IMG/VR virus record: IMGVR_UViG_3300035701_000206
Coordinates: 1 to 29,011 of that record
Source of the DNA: a virus
Direction: 5' to 3' (one strand)
DNA: 29,011 bases
The translations under genes and the position numbers were made by a program. The notes beneath the pieces are model-generated. The model was not told the origin of the DNA, searched no databases, and saw nothing but the letters and a program-made list of their open reading frames with translations. This document shows, piece after piece, positions 6,921 through 16,289 of this stretch. How positions within the stretch are numbered: the first letter of the stretch is position 1; the number at the start of each line of letters is the position of its first letter.

Positions 6921-9900
6921 GCGCAGCATCAACATCACGATCTCGGCCCGCAACCTCACCAAGGAGGTCTGGGACCAGCTCGCCGCCGCGGCGGAGAAGA
7001 CCCAGAGCAAATTTGAAGGCGCCGGGAAAGCCGGTGGCGTCTTCACGAGCATCCTCGAATCCGGCTTTGCACGCCTGACGGCAGCGCTTTCGGTCGCCAA
7101 CCTCGTCAACAAAGCCGTCGATGCGGTCCTCAACTTCGCGCATGCGGGCTGGGGGGCCGGCGACATGCTCGTCAGCATGGCCGCAAAGACGGACCTGTCG
7201 ATTGGCTTCCTCCAGAAACTGCAGTTCGTCGCCGCGACGTCGTCGACGTCGCTCGAGAGCCTCACCAACCTCGCCTATGTACTTGGCGTGAACTTGGCCG
7301 GTGGCGACGCGAGCGTCGTCGCGGCGGTGAATAAGGTCGGTCTGTCGTTCGAGGCGCTGCTGCGCATGTCTCCCGATGAACAGTTCGAGGCCGTCGTGGT
7401 GGCGCTCGAGCATATGACGAACGCGGGGGAACGCAATCGTGCCGGCAACGCGTTGATGGGGCGAGCATATCGAGAGAACGCGGCGGCGTTGGCCCACTGG
7501 ACCGAGAAGAGCCAGGGCTTCGTGGGCGCGAGCGATGACGAGGTCCAAGCGCTCGCCAAACAGAAGGAAGCTTGGGAGGGCCTGAAACAGAGGATCACGG
7601 ACACCATGACGGCCAGGCTTGGCCAGATGGCCCTCGGCCTCGAGCAAGGGAAAAAGGAAATCGACGTCTACAAGTCGATGACGGCGGAGCAGCGGGCATA
7701 CTACCAGGAACTCTCCCGGGCGGGACTTGGCCAGCAATATCTTGCGAAACTTGCCGAGGAGCGGGCGGCGAAGGAACATGCCGCAAGCGTCTCCCAGCGA
7801 CAGGACGTCGCGCTGCTCTCCCCAGCCCAGGAAGCGGCTGCCATCATCACGGCCGCGCTCGCCGAAGCGCACGTGAAACTGAGTCCGGCCATCAGAGGCG
7901 CGGCTGAACAGTTGCTCAGGATGGGCCTCTCGGCCGATGAGGTCTTCGCCAAGTTGAAGGCGGGCGGCCTCGTGACCGAATTGCAACACAAAGCGATCAC
8001 CGTACTCGGCGAGGCTCACAAGAGCACGGGTGAAGCAGCGAAGAAACACGCAGAGGCCGTGACCGCGTACACCGAGAAAGTGACGCCCTCGAACGCGGAA
8101 TCGCGGGTGGCTGCCGAAGTGCTCCGAAAAGTCGGCGATGCGGGCATTCACCTGTCTCTGGGTCTTGAGAAGCTTCCGGGTCGCCTGATCGCCGTGTCGC
8201 TCGTGCTGAATGACATCGAGGAGCACGCCGCCTCCTCTCTCATCCCTCTACAGGACTTCGGATTTCTGGTCGGGCGGCAGATTCCTATCGCCGTCGAAGA
8301 TGGCGTGTTTTCACTCAACGCATGGGTCGACACCCTGCGGAAACTTCCGAAGGAAGCGAAGCCCGCGGGGTCGGCCGTCAGAGAGAGTTTCGATAAAATC
8401 GCCGAATCGCTCGTCCAGCTCGCGCAGGTGTCCGGCGACTCGTTTAGTTCCGTGCTGCAAGACATCGCCAGTTTCCTCGTCGCGATGAAGATGACGGATG
8501 AAGCTGGCAAGGGACTGAACAAGTCCTCCGGCGAGATCGGCGCGGCATTCAAAACCGGCGACCTGAAGGGGGGAGTCGCAGGTTTTGCCAACCTGGCCTC
8601 AAGCGCGCTGCAGGCCGGAGCCGCGATGGCCCAGGCCACCAGTAGCGGCAGCCAAGGGATGCGGGCACTCAAGGGGGCGGCGACCGGAGCGCAGATCGGC
8701 ATGGCATTCGGGCCAATCGGCGCGGCCGTGGGCGCGGCCGTGGGCGCGATCGTCGGCGCCATCCGCGGCCGGCAGAAGGAGTTTCAGAAGATCGCCAGTG
8801 ACATCGGCCGCGACATGGGCGTGAATATCAGCGAGGGGTTAGCAAAGGCGATCGAAGTCGACAGCAAGCGCCTCGGGGATCGGGTCGCGGCGTCGCTCCT
8901 GCACATCAACGACATCATCAAAGAGGCGGGAGGTGTCGAAGCCTTCGGCGTCGACAAGGCCATCGCGAAGACCCGGGACCTGTTCGTCCAGATTGCCACC
9001 GGCAAGCTCTCCGTCACGGAAGCGGGGAAGGCGTTCGACGAGGCATTCGGTGCCATCATCCCGGCGGCGATCGACAAGACGACGGGGTTAATCTCGAAAC
9101 AGGCCCTCGAGCTGATCCAGCTCGACGAGAAGTTCGGCACGCACGCGGCGAGCGTCGCGCAGTTTGTCGGCGCGCAACACACGAGCATCATCGGCGGGTT
9201 AAAGGCCTTCACTGACAATGCCGTCGTGACATCAGAGGGCGCGGCGAGCGGGCTGGCCGCGGCCGTCGCTGCGGCCTTCGCCCAGGCACAGGCCCAGGGT
9301 CTCTCGACGATCGAGGCGCTCAAAGAAATCGATCCGGTCGTCGCGACCCTTGAGGCGCAGTTCAAGGCGGCCGGCCTGTCAGGGGGCGACGCCTTCGGTT
9401 CGATCGCCAGCCTGGCGGCGGTCGCCCGCGACGAGATCGTCGCCAAGGGCATCACGGCCGTCGAAGGCCTCCGGCAGGTCCTCGTCGGCACCTACAACAC
9501 CGGGATCCTGAACCAGGAGATGTTTGCTGGCTTGGCGACGCAGATCAGCGACACGTACACCAGCCTGGTCGCGCAAGGGAAAGATGGGAACGCGATTCTG
9601 CGGCTGATGCAACCAGAACTACAAACGATCTGGGAACTCCAACAGAAGACGGGCTACACCGTCGACGAAACGACCCAGGCCCTGATCGACCAGGGCATCG
9701 CGGCCGGGATCGTCGGATCCGCGCACAAGAGCGCCGCCGATCGTGGGGCCGATGCGATGGAACGCGTCGCCGATACCCTCGATCGGATCGCCGACAAGAT
9801 GGGTGTGGCTGGGGACGCCGCCGGCACAATGGCCAGCAAAGTCACAAAGGCGATCGACCAGGTGCCCACGGATATTGACATCCGCTTTCATGCCAACTGG

Positions 9901-10194
9901 ACGCCGCCCGGTTCGCCGCCGGAGCCTGAATCTGAACCCACGCATCAAGCCGGTGCGGTCATCACGCGGACGCACCGGGCCCGGGTGCACGCCGGCGAAA
10001 TCATCGGCCCCGTGAGTTTCATGCGCGAGGCGCTGGCGGGGGCGCTCGCCGAACTGCGCGGATCGATGGGCACCGGGTCGGCCGGCGACAGACCAATCGA
10101 GATCACGGTCATTTCACAGCTGGAGGGTCAACAGGTGGCACGCACGGCCGTGCGATTCCTCCCTGATGAACTACGGCGGCTGGGGCTCGCATGA
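6913..10194 (+). CDS. Tape measure protein
   Basis: This is the longest gene, 1,093 residues, from GTG 6913 with an AGGGAAGGAA ribosome binding site just before. Tape measures set tail length and are ejected with DNA. Long helical, Ala-rich stretches run through the protein. Residues about 593-620 form a Gly/Ala-rich hydrophobic hairpin (FGPIGAAVGAAVGAIVGAI), the usual membrane-active part. The C-terminus (RARVHAGEIIGPVSFMREAL) has the short His-Ala-Gly-Glu motif common at tape measure ends. By lambda scaling, a protein this long suggests a tail somewhat longer than lambda's. It overlaps the next start by 4 bases. Confidence 0.9.
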   Translation: MAERSINITISARNLTKEVWDQLAAAAEKTQSKFEGAGKAGGVFTSILESGFARLTAALSVANLVNKAVDAVLNFAHAGWGAGDMLVSMAAKTDLSIGFLQKLQFVAATSSTSLESLTNLAYVLGVNLAGGDASVVAAVNKVGLSFEALLRMSPDEQFEAVVVALEHMTNAGERNRAGNALMGRAYRENAAALAHWTEKSQGFVGASDDEVQALAKQKEAWEGLKQRITDTMTARLGQMALGLEQGKKEIDVYKSMTAEQRAYYQELSRAGLGQQYLAKLAEERAAKEHAASVSQRQDVALLSPAQEAAAIITAALAEAHVKLSPAIRGAAEQLLRMGLSADEVFAKLKAGGLVTELQHKAITVLGEAHKSTGEAAKKHAEAVTAYTEKVTPSNAESRVAAEVLRKVGDAGIHLSLGLEKLPGRLIAVSLVLNDIEEHAASSLIPLQDFGFLVGRQIPIAVEDGVFSLNAWVDTLRKLPKEAKPAGSAVRESFDKIAESLVQLAQVSGDSFSSVLQDIASFLVAMKMTDEAGKGLNKSSGEIGAAFKTGDLKGGVAGFANLASSALQAGAAMAQATSSGSQGMRALKGAATGAQIGMAFGPIGAAVGAAVGAIVGAIRGRQKEFQKIASDIGRDMGVNISEGLAKAIEVDSKRLGDRVAASLLHINDIIKEAGGVEAFGVDKAIAKTRDLFVQIATGKLSVTEAGKAFDEAFGAIIPAAIDKTTGLISKQALELIQLDEKFGTHAASVAQFVGAQHTSIIGGLKAFTDNAVVTSEGAASGLAAAVAAAFAQAQAQGLSTIEALKEIDPVVATLEAQFKAAGLSGGDAFGSIASLAAVARDEIVAKGITAVEGLRQVLVGTYNTGILNQEMFAGLATQISDTYTSLVAQGKDGNAILRLMQPELQTIWELQQKTGYTVDETTQALIDQGIAAGIVGSAHKSAADRGADAMERVADTLDRIADKMGVAGDAAGTMASKVTKAIDQVPTDIDIRFHANWTPPGSPPEPESEPTHQAGAVITRTHRARVHAGEIIGPVSFMREALAGALAELRGSMGTGSAGDRPIEITVISQLEGQQVARTAVRFLPDELRRLGLA

Positions 10195-11825
10195 TACCCG
10201 TCTCCCTCACAATCGCGGCCGCCGCGAAAACGATGCTGCCGGGCTGGTCCGTTGATGCGGTCGCCAACGGCCGCGACACGTTGACGTGTGACGTGTCCTC
10301 TCCGGATGGTTCGTATCGCCCGGCTCTGGACGATGAACTCATTGTCGTCGAAAACGTCGGGGCATCTGCGTCCTCGCTCACGGTCGGGACCGGTTCTAAA
10401 ACCTTCGCAACTCAAGCGGGCCTTCCGCTGACCGTCGGCTTGCGCGTCCGGGCGTATAGCGAAGCCAGCGAGACGACCTGGATAGAGGGCGCGATCACGT
10501 CCTATTCGGGCACGACGCTCATCGTGAGCATCGATACGACGAGTGGAACCGGCACGTACAGCGATTGGCATATCGGCCCGCGGATCTTCGGGGGCGTGAT
10601 TCAAACGCCAGATGAACGCGGCGAAGACGATTGGGGCGGGCCGCCGATTCTCACACGCATCTCTGCGATCGACTTTAACGCGCTCGTGGACCGGCGGTAC
10701 ATCACAGCGACGATTCCAGCGGGCACGCTGAAAGCGGCGCTCCTGGTCGTTGAGCCGTATCTAACGACGTATGGGGTGACGCTCGATCCGGGTCAGGCGC
10801 CTGGGCCGAATCTTCCTGAGTTGGTCTATAGCCGTGCGAAGGCGGGCGACGTGTTCACGGAGTTGGCCACGCTGTCCGGGTACGTGTGGGAGATCGACTA
10901 CTACAAAGTCCTCCGGATGTTCGCGCCCGGGACCGTCTCGGCGCCGTTCAACATCACGACGGGCGACGGCCACGCAATCGGGGACATCACCACCGTCACG
11001 TCACGGGCCTCGGCGGGTATGGTGTACGCGAACCGCGTCATCGTGCAAGCGGGCACCCCTGAAGTGCCCATTGTCGCGCAGGCGCCGCTTCCGGCGTCCG
11101 AACCGACGGCCGAGCAGATCGCGCACGGGCTATGGGAGATCGTCATCGCCGCGCCCACGATCTTCGACCAGGCGACGGCGCAGGCACTCGCCGACGCCTA
11201 TCTGCTCCAGCGCACGCCGACGCCGAAGACCGTCAGGTATCAGACCAATGATGCGGGGTTGAAGCCCGGACAGACGCAGACCATCAACATCCCGACGCGA
11301 AACGTGAACAACGTCTTTATCCTCACCGAGGTGCGCACGCAGCAGGACGGGGATCTCTTGCTCCGCGCCGTGACAGCGCTCGAGGGCTCTATCTTTCAAC
11401 CGGGCTGGCGCAATCTCTATCAGCAATGGTTGCAGCCGTTGACGCAAGTGACGGTCGTACCAGGCGCGGCTGGCGGCGGGCGCACGGTGCATTTCTTGGG
11501 CGGTAGCGCCGTGGAATACGTCCAGTCGCCAGGCCCGGACTGGATTCCCGCGTCGGCCATTCAGGTCATCCTGGACACCATAGCAAGAGGCAGCGCGGCG
11601 GCGACGATCACGGTGCGGTTGCGCGCAACGGCCGGAAGCGTGACGGCCAGGCTGCGCAATCTGAGCGATGGAACGACGGTGGGCACGAGCGCGGCCGTGT
11701 CGTCCACAAGCTGGCAGACCGTCACATTCTCTTGCACGTTGACTCCGGGCAGTAAGGTGTACGAAATCCAAGTGTTAAGTTCCATTGCGGACACGGATGT
11801 CGCGTGCGTGGCCTATCTTGAGTGA
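10191..11825 (+). CDS. Tail tip hub / distal tail protein with C-terminal beta domain
   Basis: This 544-residue protein starts in an ATGA overlap with the tape measure. Residues 1-130 are beta-rich (ALDDELIVVENVG, RIFGGVIQTP). Residues 150-300 carry the pattern ISAIDFNALVDRRYI, AALLVVEPYLTTYGVTLD, LSGYVWEIDYYKVLRMF and GMVYANRVIV, which I associate with gp27-like hub proteins of phage tail tips. The last ~110 residues look like a jelly-roll carbohydrate-binding module (ITVRLRATAGSVTARLRNLS, WQTVTFSCTL). Its position after the tape measure agrees. It probably forms the ring at the end of the tube to which fibres attach. No lysin motif was seen. Confidence 0.65.
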   Translation: MIPVSLTIAAAAKTMLPGWSVDAVANGRDTLTCDVSSPDGSYRPALDDELIVVENVGASASSLTVGTGSKTFATQAGLPLTVGLRVRAYSEASETTWIEGAITSYSGTTLIVSIDTTSGTGTYSDWHIGPRIFGGVIQTPDERGEDDWGGPPILTRISAIDFNALVDRRYITATIPAGTLKAALLVVEPYLTTYGVTLDPGQAPGPNLPELVYSRAKAGDVFTELATLSGYVWEIDYYKVLRMFAPGTVSAPFNITTGDGHAIGDITTVTSRASAGMVYANRVIVQAGTPEVPIVAQAPLPASEPTAEQIAHGLWEIVIAAPTIFDQATAQALADAYLLQRTPTPKTVRYQTNDAGLKPGQTQTINIPTRNVNNVFILTEVRTQQDGDLLLRAVTALEGSIFQPGWRNLYQQWLQPLTQVTVVPGAAGGGRTVHFLGGSAVEYVQSPGPDWIPASAIQVILDTIARGSAAATITVRLRATAGSVTARLRNLSDGTTVGTSAAVSSTSWQTVTFSCTLTPGSKVYEIQVLSSIADTDVACVAYLE

Positions 11826-11831
11826 GGAACG

Positions 11832-14510
11832 ATGATGTTGAGACGAATCCTCGCGCCGGCGCTTGTGCTGCTCACGGTCGCGCCCGCATCTGCGCAGAGC
11901 GTCCGGGCGGATCGCGTGATCACACCTTTGCTGTACGCCAACATCACCAAGTCCCTCACGCTGGGCGGCACCGGCATAGAAGGCTGCATCACGAATCCGC
12001 CGACGACGGCGAATTGCGAAGCGGTGAGCGTGAGGCTTGCATCGGCCTTCCTCGAACAGCGGCTCATCACCGACAGCACTTTCCGGACGCAGTGGTTTGT
12101 CGGCACGGACGGCGGGCACGTGCGCGCGTACAACGGCGGCGGATGGATGCCGCTGAAGCTCGACGGCGGGCCGGTGCAGGTGGGCGGCGGCGGGCTCCAC
12201 GTCGGGACGTCGGACATCATCGACCCCGGCGCCGGCAACACGGCGCTCGACGGATACGTCGGGCTGCCGGGCTACGTGTCGCAGACCACCGGCTGGCGCG
12301 TCGACAACGCGGGTGGCGCCGATTTCCGCTACATCTTCACGGACGAGCTGCACGCCAAGAAGTTCATCGCCGACTTGGAGCAGGCGCTCGCCGGTGGGCA
12401 GATCATCGCCAAGAGCGTCGCGCAGATCGGCGCGATCTTTACGGCGCCGGCTCCAGGCTCGATCAGCACGCTGACTGTCAAGGATCTTCCCTCGGCGGCA
12501 GGCATGGCGGTGTTCGAGGCGGGCGACTACCTTCGCATCCGGACCTTCTCCCGATCCGGCGGAAGTCTCAGCATCACTGATGCCTGGGGCACGGTCGCCA
12601 GCTATACCGATCTCGACGGCGGACTCCAATCGTGGCAGTTCACGCGGCTGATCACCAACGGCGGGGCCATGACCACGGGCACGGAGATCGAGATTGATTC
12701 GATCGTGCTCGACTACGGGATCAGCGGGAACGGGTTCTACGAAGTGTCGGCCGTCGATGGCGTGTATGGCATCAATTCGCCCTACGCGCAGATCGTGACG
12801 TGGGCGGGGAACTCGCCCATCGCGGCGAATCAGACGCTGCGGGCCAGGCTCGGGAACCTGCGCGGGATTACCGGGACGACGGGCGAGTACGGTCTGATCG
12901 CCGGCACCTACGCAGGAACCGGCGGCACGTACTTCCGCGCGAGCAACCAAGCGTTCGAGCTGCACGGCATCGACCTCAAACTCTGGAACGGCACCACGAA
13001 CGTCTTGCGGCTGGACCACACGACGCCCTACTGGTCGATGGGCAATCCGGCGCCGACGACCTACAGCAGCGGGACGGGGTGCTGGTCGGGCATGGACGCG
13101 GGCGCGTACAAGTGGCGGTGCGGCAACCCGGCGGGCCAGATCATCGACTGGAACGGCACCACGCTCACGATCGTGGGCGACGTGCAGATCGTCGGGGAGT
13201 TGCCCGACGCGGCGAACTCGGCGAAGCTCGGCGGTGTGGCCGCGAGTGTGTTCATCGCGGCGAAGGACCGGGTGAACCTCGGCCTAGATGCGAGCGGCAA
13301 TCCGGCGATCCCGGCAGTGGCGGCGCCGAGCGGCAATGGACTCTACCTCTCGTCCGACCATGTCGGCTACTACGGATCGGGCGCGTGGAAGACCTACATG
13401 GACAACGCCGGGAACTTCTACCTGGGCGGCACGGGCGGGAATCTGACATGGGTGTCCGCGACGAACACGCTGACGATCTCGGCCACGCTCAGCGGGAGCG
13501 GCGCGGGCATCACGGCGATCAGCGGCGGGAACATCACGACCGACTCGATCACGGCGACCCAGATCGCCGCGAGCGCCATCACGACCTCAGAACTCGCGGC
13601 GAACAGCGTCACCTCGGCGGCCATCGTCGCCGGGACCATCGTCGCCTCGGACATCGCCGCCGGAGCGATCACCGCGTATGAGATCGCGGCGGTCACGATC
13701 ACCGGGGCGAACATTGCGGCTGGGACGATTACGGCCTCGAAGATCGCGGCAAATACTCTGACGGCGGCGGTCATCGACTCCGGAGCGATCGGGACGGATG
13801 AACTGTACGCGCAGGCGGTGACGGCGGACAAGATCGCTGCTGACACGATCACGGCCGGTCAGATTGCGGCGAGCGCCATCACGACGTCGGAGCTGGCAGC
13901 CCTCGCGGTGACGGCGGACAAGATCGCTGCTGACACGATCACGGCCGGTCAGATTGCGGCAAACGCCATCACGACCTCGGAGCTGGCGGCCAGCAGCGTG
14001 ACTGCTGACAAGCTGTCTGTCTCGACCCTCTCGGCCATCAGCGCCAACATTGGTACGGTGACGGCGGGGAGTATCAGTGGCGTGAGTCTTCGACTCGATG
14101 CGGGCGCATTGGGCGTGTCTTGTTCTGGTTCATTCCCCACGTCGTGTAAGTTCTTCGTGGCAGATACCGGATTGGTCGTGGCGGAAGATCTTGAGGCCGG
14201 TGATCTCTACGTCTACAACGATTTGCGGTTGACTGACTCCGATAGCCAGGTCTACATAAACAACCCTAGCACTACGGATTCTGCCGACTATCCGCTAGTC
14301 TGGAGTTCCGGCAACGGATGGGTGTATCGCAAGACCGACGGGGTTAACACGACGATCTGCGGCGGCGGCGTGGCGGGCCTCACGATCGAGCGGGGGATCG
14401 TGACGGACTACACCTGCGCCGCGCCCGAGCTGACGCCGGCCGCCCTGCTCGCGCGGATCGAACAGCTCGAAGCGCAACTCGCCGCGCTTCGCATAGAGGG
14501 ACGGCGATGA
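11832..14510 (+). CDS. Tail fibre protein with signal peptide and tandem repeats
   Basis: This 892-residue protein starts at ATG 11832 (or 11835) after GTGAGGAAC. The first 22 residues are a textbook Sec signal: MMLRRI, a hydrophobic core, then PASA before QS. Residues 150-370 resemble fibre/tip proteins (WRVDNAGGADFRYIFTDELH, FIADLEQALAGGQIIAKSV). About 565-735 is an array of short repeats of the type ITTSELAAxxVTADKIAADT. The C-terminus holds a heptad coiled coil (LLARIEQLEAQLAALR), useful for trimerisation. It probably contacts the host surface. A signal peptide on a virion fibre is odd, as assembly is cytoplasmic. A secreted or surface adhesin is the alternative. Confidence 0.75.
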   Translation: MMLRRILAPALVLLTVAPASAQSVRADRVITPLLYANITKSLTLGGTGIEGCITNPPTTANCEAVSVRLASAFLEQRLITDSTFRTQWFVGTDGGHVRAYNGGGWMPLKLDGGPVQVGGGGLHVGTSDIIDPGAGNTALDGYVGLPGYVSQTTGWRVDNAGGADFRYIFTDELHAKKFIADLEQALAGGQIIAKSVAQIGAIFTAPAPGSISTLTVKDLPSAAGMAVFEAGDYLRIRTFSRSGGSLSITDAWGTVASYTDLDGGLQSWQFTRLITNGGAMTTGTEIEIDSIVLDYGISGNGFYEVSAVDGVYGINSPYAQIVTWAGNSPIAANQTLRARLGNLRGITGTTGEYGLIAGTYAGTGGTYFRASNQAFELHGIDLKLWNGTTNVLRLDHTTPYWSMGNPAPTTYSSGTGCWSGMDAGAYKWRCGNPAGQIIDWNGTTLTIVGDVQIVGELPDAANSAKLGGVAASVFIAAKDRVNLGLDASGNPAIPAVAAPSGNGLYLSSDHVGYYGSGAWKTYMDNAGNFYLGGTGGNLTWVSATNTLTISATLSGSGAGITAISGGNITTDSITATQIAASAITTSELAANSVTSAAIVAGTIVASDIAAGAITAYEIAAVTITGANIAAGTITASKIAANTLTAAVIDSGAIGTDELYAQAVTADKIAADTITAGQIAASAITTSELAALAVTADKIAADTITAGQIAANAITTSELAASSVTADKLSVSTLSAISANIGTVTAGSISGVSLRLDAGALGVSCSGSFPTSCKFFVADTGLVVAEDLEAGDLYVYNDLRLTDSDSQVYINNPSTTDSADYPLVWSSGNGWVYRKTDGVNTTICGGGVAGLTIERGIVTDYTCAAPELTPAALLARIEQLEAQLAALRIEGRR
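13815..13994 (+). repeat. Tandem 90-bp repeat inside the fibre gene
   Basis: Units 13815-13904 and 13905-13994 share an identical 56-base block (13815-13870 and 13905-13960), followed by 34 bases with several differences. The period is 30 codons. They encode two copies of AVTADKIAADTITAGQIAA. Older, more diverged units extend from about 13530 to 14030. The near-identity suggests recent duplication and possible length variation of the fibre shaft. Confidence 0.85.
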
Positions 14511-15016
14511 GACGAACGTCGGTTGTGTTGCTGGCTGTGCTCCTGGCCGCGTGCGGCGGGCCTGGGCCGGTTGTGCCGACGGCGCCCACGCCGCCTGTGC
14601 CTGCGAGCATCAGCGGGCGCTACGCGGGCCAGGTGACCGTGAGCGACGTTCGGGGCGACCCCTGCGCGGCGCAGCAGCTGAGCGCAGCCGCGCGGATCGA
14701 CGCCACCCTGCTCGCGGCGGGCACCACGCTGTCCGGCGAGGTCCGTTCCGGGGACTTCCCGAGGCTCGACTGCGACTACGCGGGCAGCTCGACGCCGGAG
14801 GGGTTCATCGCCCTGTCCACGCGCTGCGCGGTCGTCGCCGTGGAGGTCATCGGATGCCCCGGCGGGCGCCGCGCGCTGCAGTTGTTCAGCCAGCAGTTGG
14901 CATCCTATTGGATCGGCCAGCGGACCATGACCGGCTGGCACGTGGAGACGTGGAGGGACGGCGAGACGCTCCTGACCGTGACCCACACGTTCAGACTCGA
15001 TAGGGTCGGAGGATAA
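14507..15016 (+). CDS. Lipoprotein between two fibre genes
   Basis: This 169-residue protein has a type II signal: MRRTSVVLLAVLLAAC, with lipobox LAAC and Cys16, followed by a Gly-Pro-Val-Val-Pro-Thr linker. The mature part is beta-rich, starts with ISGRYAGQVTVSDV and has four further Cys that could form disulfides. The gene begins in an ATGA overlap with the fibre gene, so its translation is coupled. Its function is not recognised. A lipoprotein beside receptor-binding genes recalls T5 Llp, which blocks the receptor after infection; that is inference only. It would sit on the inner or outer membrane of the host. Confidence 0.7.
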   Translation: MRRTSVVLLAVLLAACGGPGPVVPTAPTPPVPASISGRYAGQVTVSDVRGDPCAAQQLSAAARIDATLLAAGTTLSGEVRSGDFPRLDCDYAGSSTPEGFIALSTRCAVVAVEVIGCPGGRRALQLFSQQLASYWIGQRTMTGWHVETWRDGETLLTVTHTFRLDRVGG

Positions 15017-15020
15017 AGAC

Positions 15021-16289
15021 ATGAAGAGACGCGCATCGTGGCTCATGCTCTGCGCCCTGCTGTGGACCCCGCTGGTCTACGGGCAGGTCGTCATCGCCCC
15101 GTCGCCCGTCCCGGTCTGGACGAACAACTGCGTCGTCCAATACTGGACGAGCGACACCCAACTCCACTGCGTGGCCATCTCGGGGGTCTCGCAGCCGCTC
15201 ACCGATAGCGTGGGCCTCATCGCCGACAGCGCGAACGCGACGAAGATCCTCGCCTTCGAGGTCTCGGCCATCGCAAACGCGACGACGCGCACCTGGACGA
15301 TCCCGAACGCGAACATCACGATCCCGACGACGATCGCGAGCCTCGCGGCCAACACGTTCACCGGGCTGCAGACGGCGAACGGCGGAATCGCGGGGACGAC
15401 CGGGACGTTCAGCAGCACGGTGGACATCACCGGCAAGCTCACGCTGAGCGCGACGAACAACGCGGTCGGCACGGTCACGAGCGGGGTGTGGAACGCGGGG
15501 GCGGTGACGAGCAGCGGCGGGATCGCTGGAACGACGGGAACGTTCAGTTCGACGTTAGGAGTATCAGGAAACACGACTCTCTATATTCCCAACGCTGCTG
15601 GTGCTTTTGTGCCGTTGAAGTTGAGTATGGCGCCGGGTGGTGTTACTGGTTCACAGGCTATTGAACTTGGTTTGTACGATGGCGACTATGGGGCGTCAAT
15701 TAGAGCCGCGTACAATTATAACTCAGCGATCAGCGCGACCCTGATTTTCGCCACCTCCACGACGGCCGGGACAAAGACCGACGCGCTGACCGTTGGGGCC
15801 ACCCAACTTGTGCGGATGCACGCCTACGGCGCAGGCACGGCGACCTTCGACGCCTCGGGCAACATCACCTCCGTCTCGGACGAACGGATGAAGGTGATCC
15901 TCGGCCCCTTCACGCCCGGCCTCAACGCGCTGCTCGGCCTCCGACCCATCCTCCACCGGTACACAGAGGCCTCGGGTCTCGACACGGAGAACGTCTACGC
16001 CAGCTTCTCTGCGCAGAACGTCATGGGCTACATCCCCGAGGCGGTCGGGAAGAATCTCGATGGGCGCTATTCGATCAACATCGTCCCAATCGTGGCGGCG
16101 ACGGTGACGGCCGTGCAGGAACTGTCCCGCGAGGTGGACGAGCTGCGCGCGGCTGCGAACCTGCCCGCGAGGAACCGCGTCGTCGCCAAGGTGACGGACG
16201 AGAAGCGCATCGTGAACAGCGCCACGCCGAAGCGACTCGCGGAGATCGCCAAACAGAACGCCAAGAAAGCCAAGGAGATCATCCGATGA
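15021..16289 (+). CDS. Tail fibre/spike with signal peptide and S74 intramolecular chaperone
   Basis: This 422-residue protein starts at ATG 15021, with GGAGGA just upstream. Residues 1-21 look like a Sec signal (MKRRASWLMLCALLWTPLVY). Two copies of GGIAGTTGTFSST (about 121-133 and 166-178) lie in a beta-rich shaft. The C-terminal domain has VSDERMK at 285-291, the S74 peptidase signature with Ser286 and Lys291, then ALLGLRPILHRY, FSAQNVMGYIPEAV and a final coiled coil. S74 domains trimerise the fibre and then cut themselves off before the Ser. So a mature fibre of about 265 residues is predicted. DNA of 15550-15730 is less GC-rich than its surroundings. Confidence 0.8.
   Translation: MKRRASWLMLCALLWTPLVYGQVVIAPSPVPVWTNNCVVQYWTSDTQLHCVAISGVSQPLTDSVGLIADSANATKILAFEVSAIANATTRTWTIPNANITIPTTIASLAANTFTGLQTANGGIAGTTGTFSSTVDITGKLTLSATNNAVGTVTSGVWNAGAVTSSGGIAGTTGTFSSTLGVSGNTTLYIPNAAGAFVPLKLSMAPGGVTGSQAIELGLYDGDYGASIRAAYNYNSAISATLIFATSTTAGTKTDALTVGATQLVRMHAYGAGTATFDASGNITSVSDERMKVILGPFTPGLNALLGLRPILHRYTEASGLDTENVYASFSAQNVMGYIPEAVGKNLDGRYSINIVPIVAATVTAVQELSREVDELRAAANLPARNRVVAKVTDEKRIVNSATPKRLAEIAKQNAKKAKEIIR

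Noticed and set aside
6859-8226. 455-residue open frame on the - strand under the tape measure gene
   Set aside because: It is antisense to a clear tape measure gene, has no domain pattern or ribosome binding site, and is typical of GC-rich shadow frames.
8721-8760. Short tandem repeat GCGGCCGTGGGC in the tape measure gene
   Set aside because: It encodes the Gly/Ala/Val membrane hairpin common in tape measures and needs no other explanation.
11775-13019. 414-residue open frame on the - strand under the fibre gene
   Set aside because: Arg/His/Asp-rich antisense shadow; the + strand gene has a signal peptide and recognisable fibre domains.
13530-14030. CRISPR-like repeat array
   Set aside because: The repeats are in frame, lack unique spacers of constant size, and encode a regular protein repeat.
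11832-16289. Diversity-generating retroelement acting on the fibre genes
   Set aside because: No reverse transcriptase gene or template repeat with A-specific changes was seen in the window.
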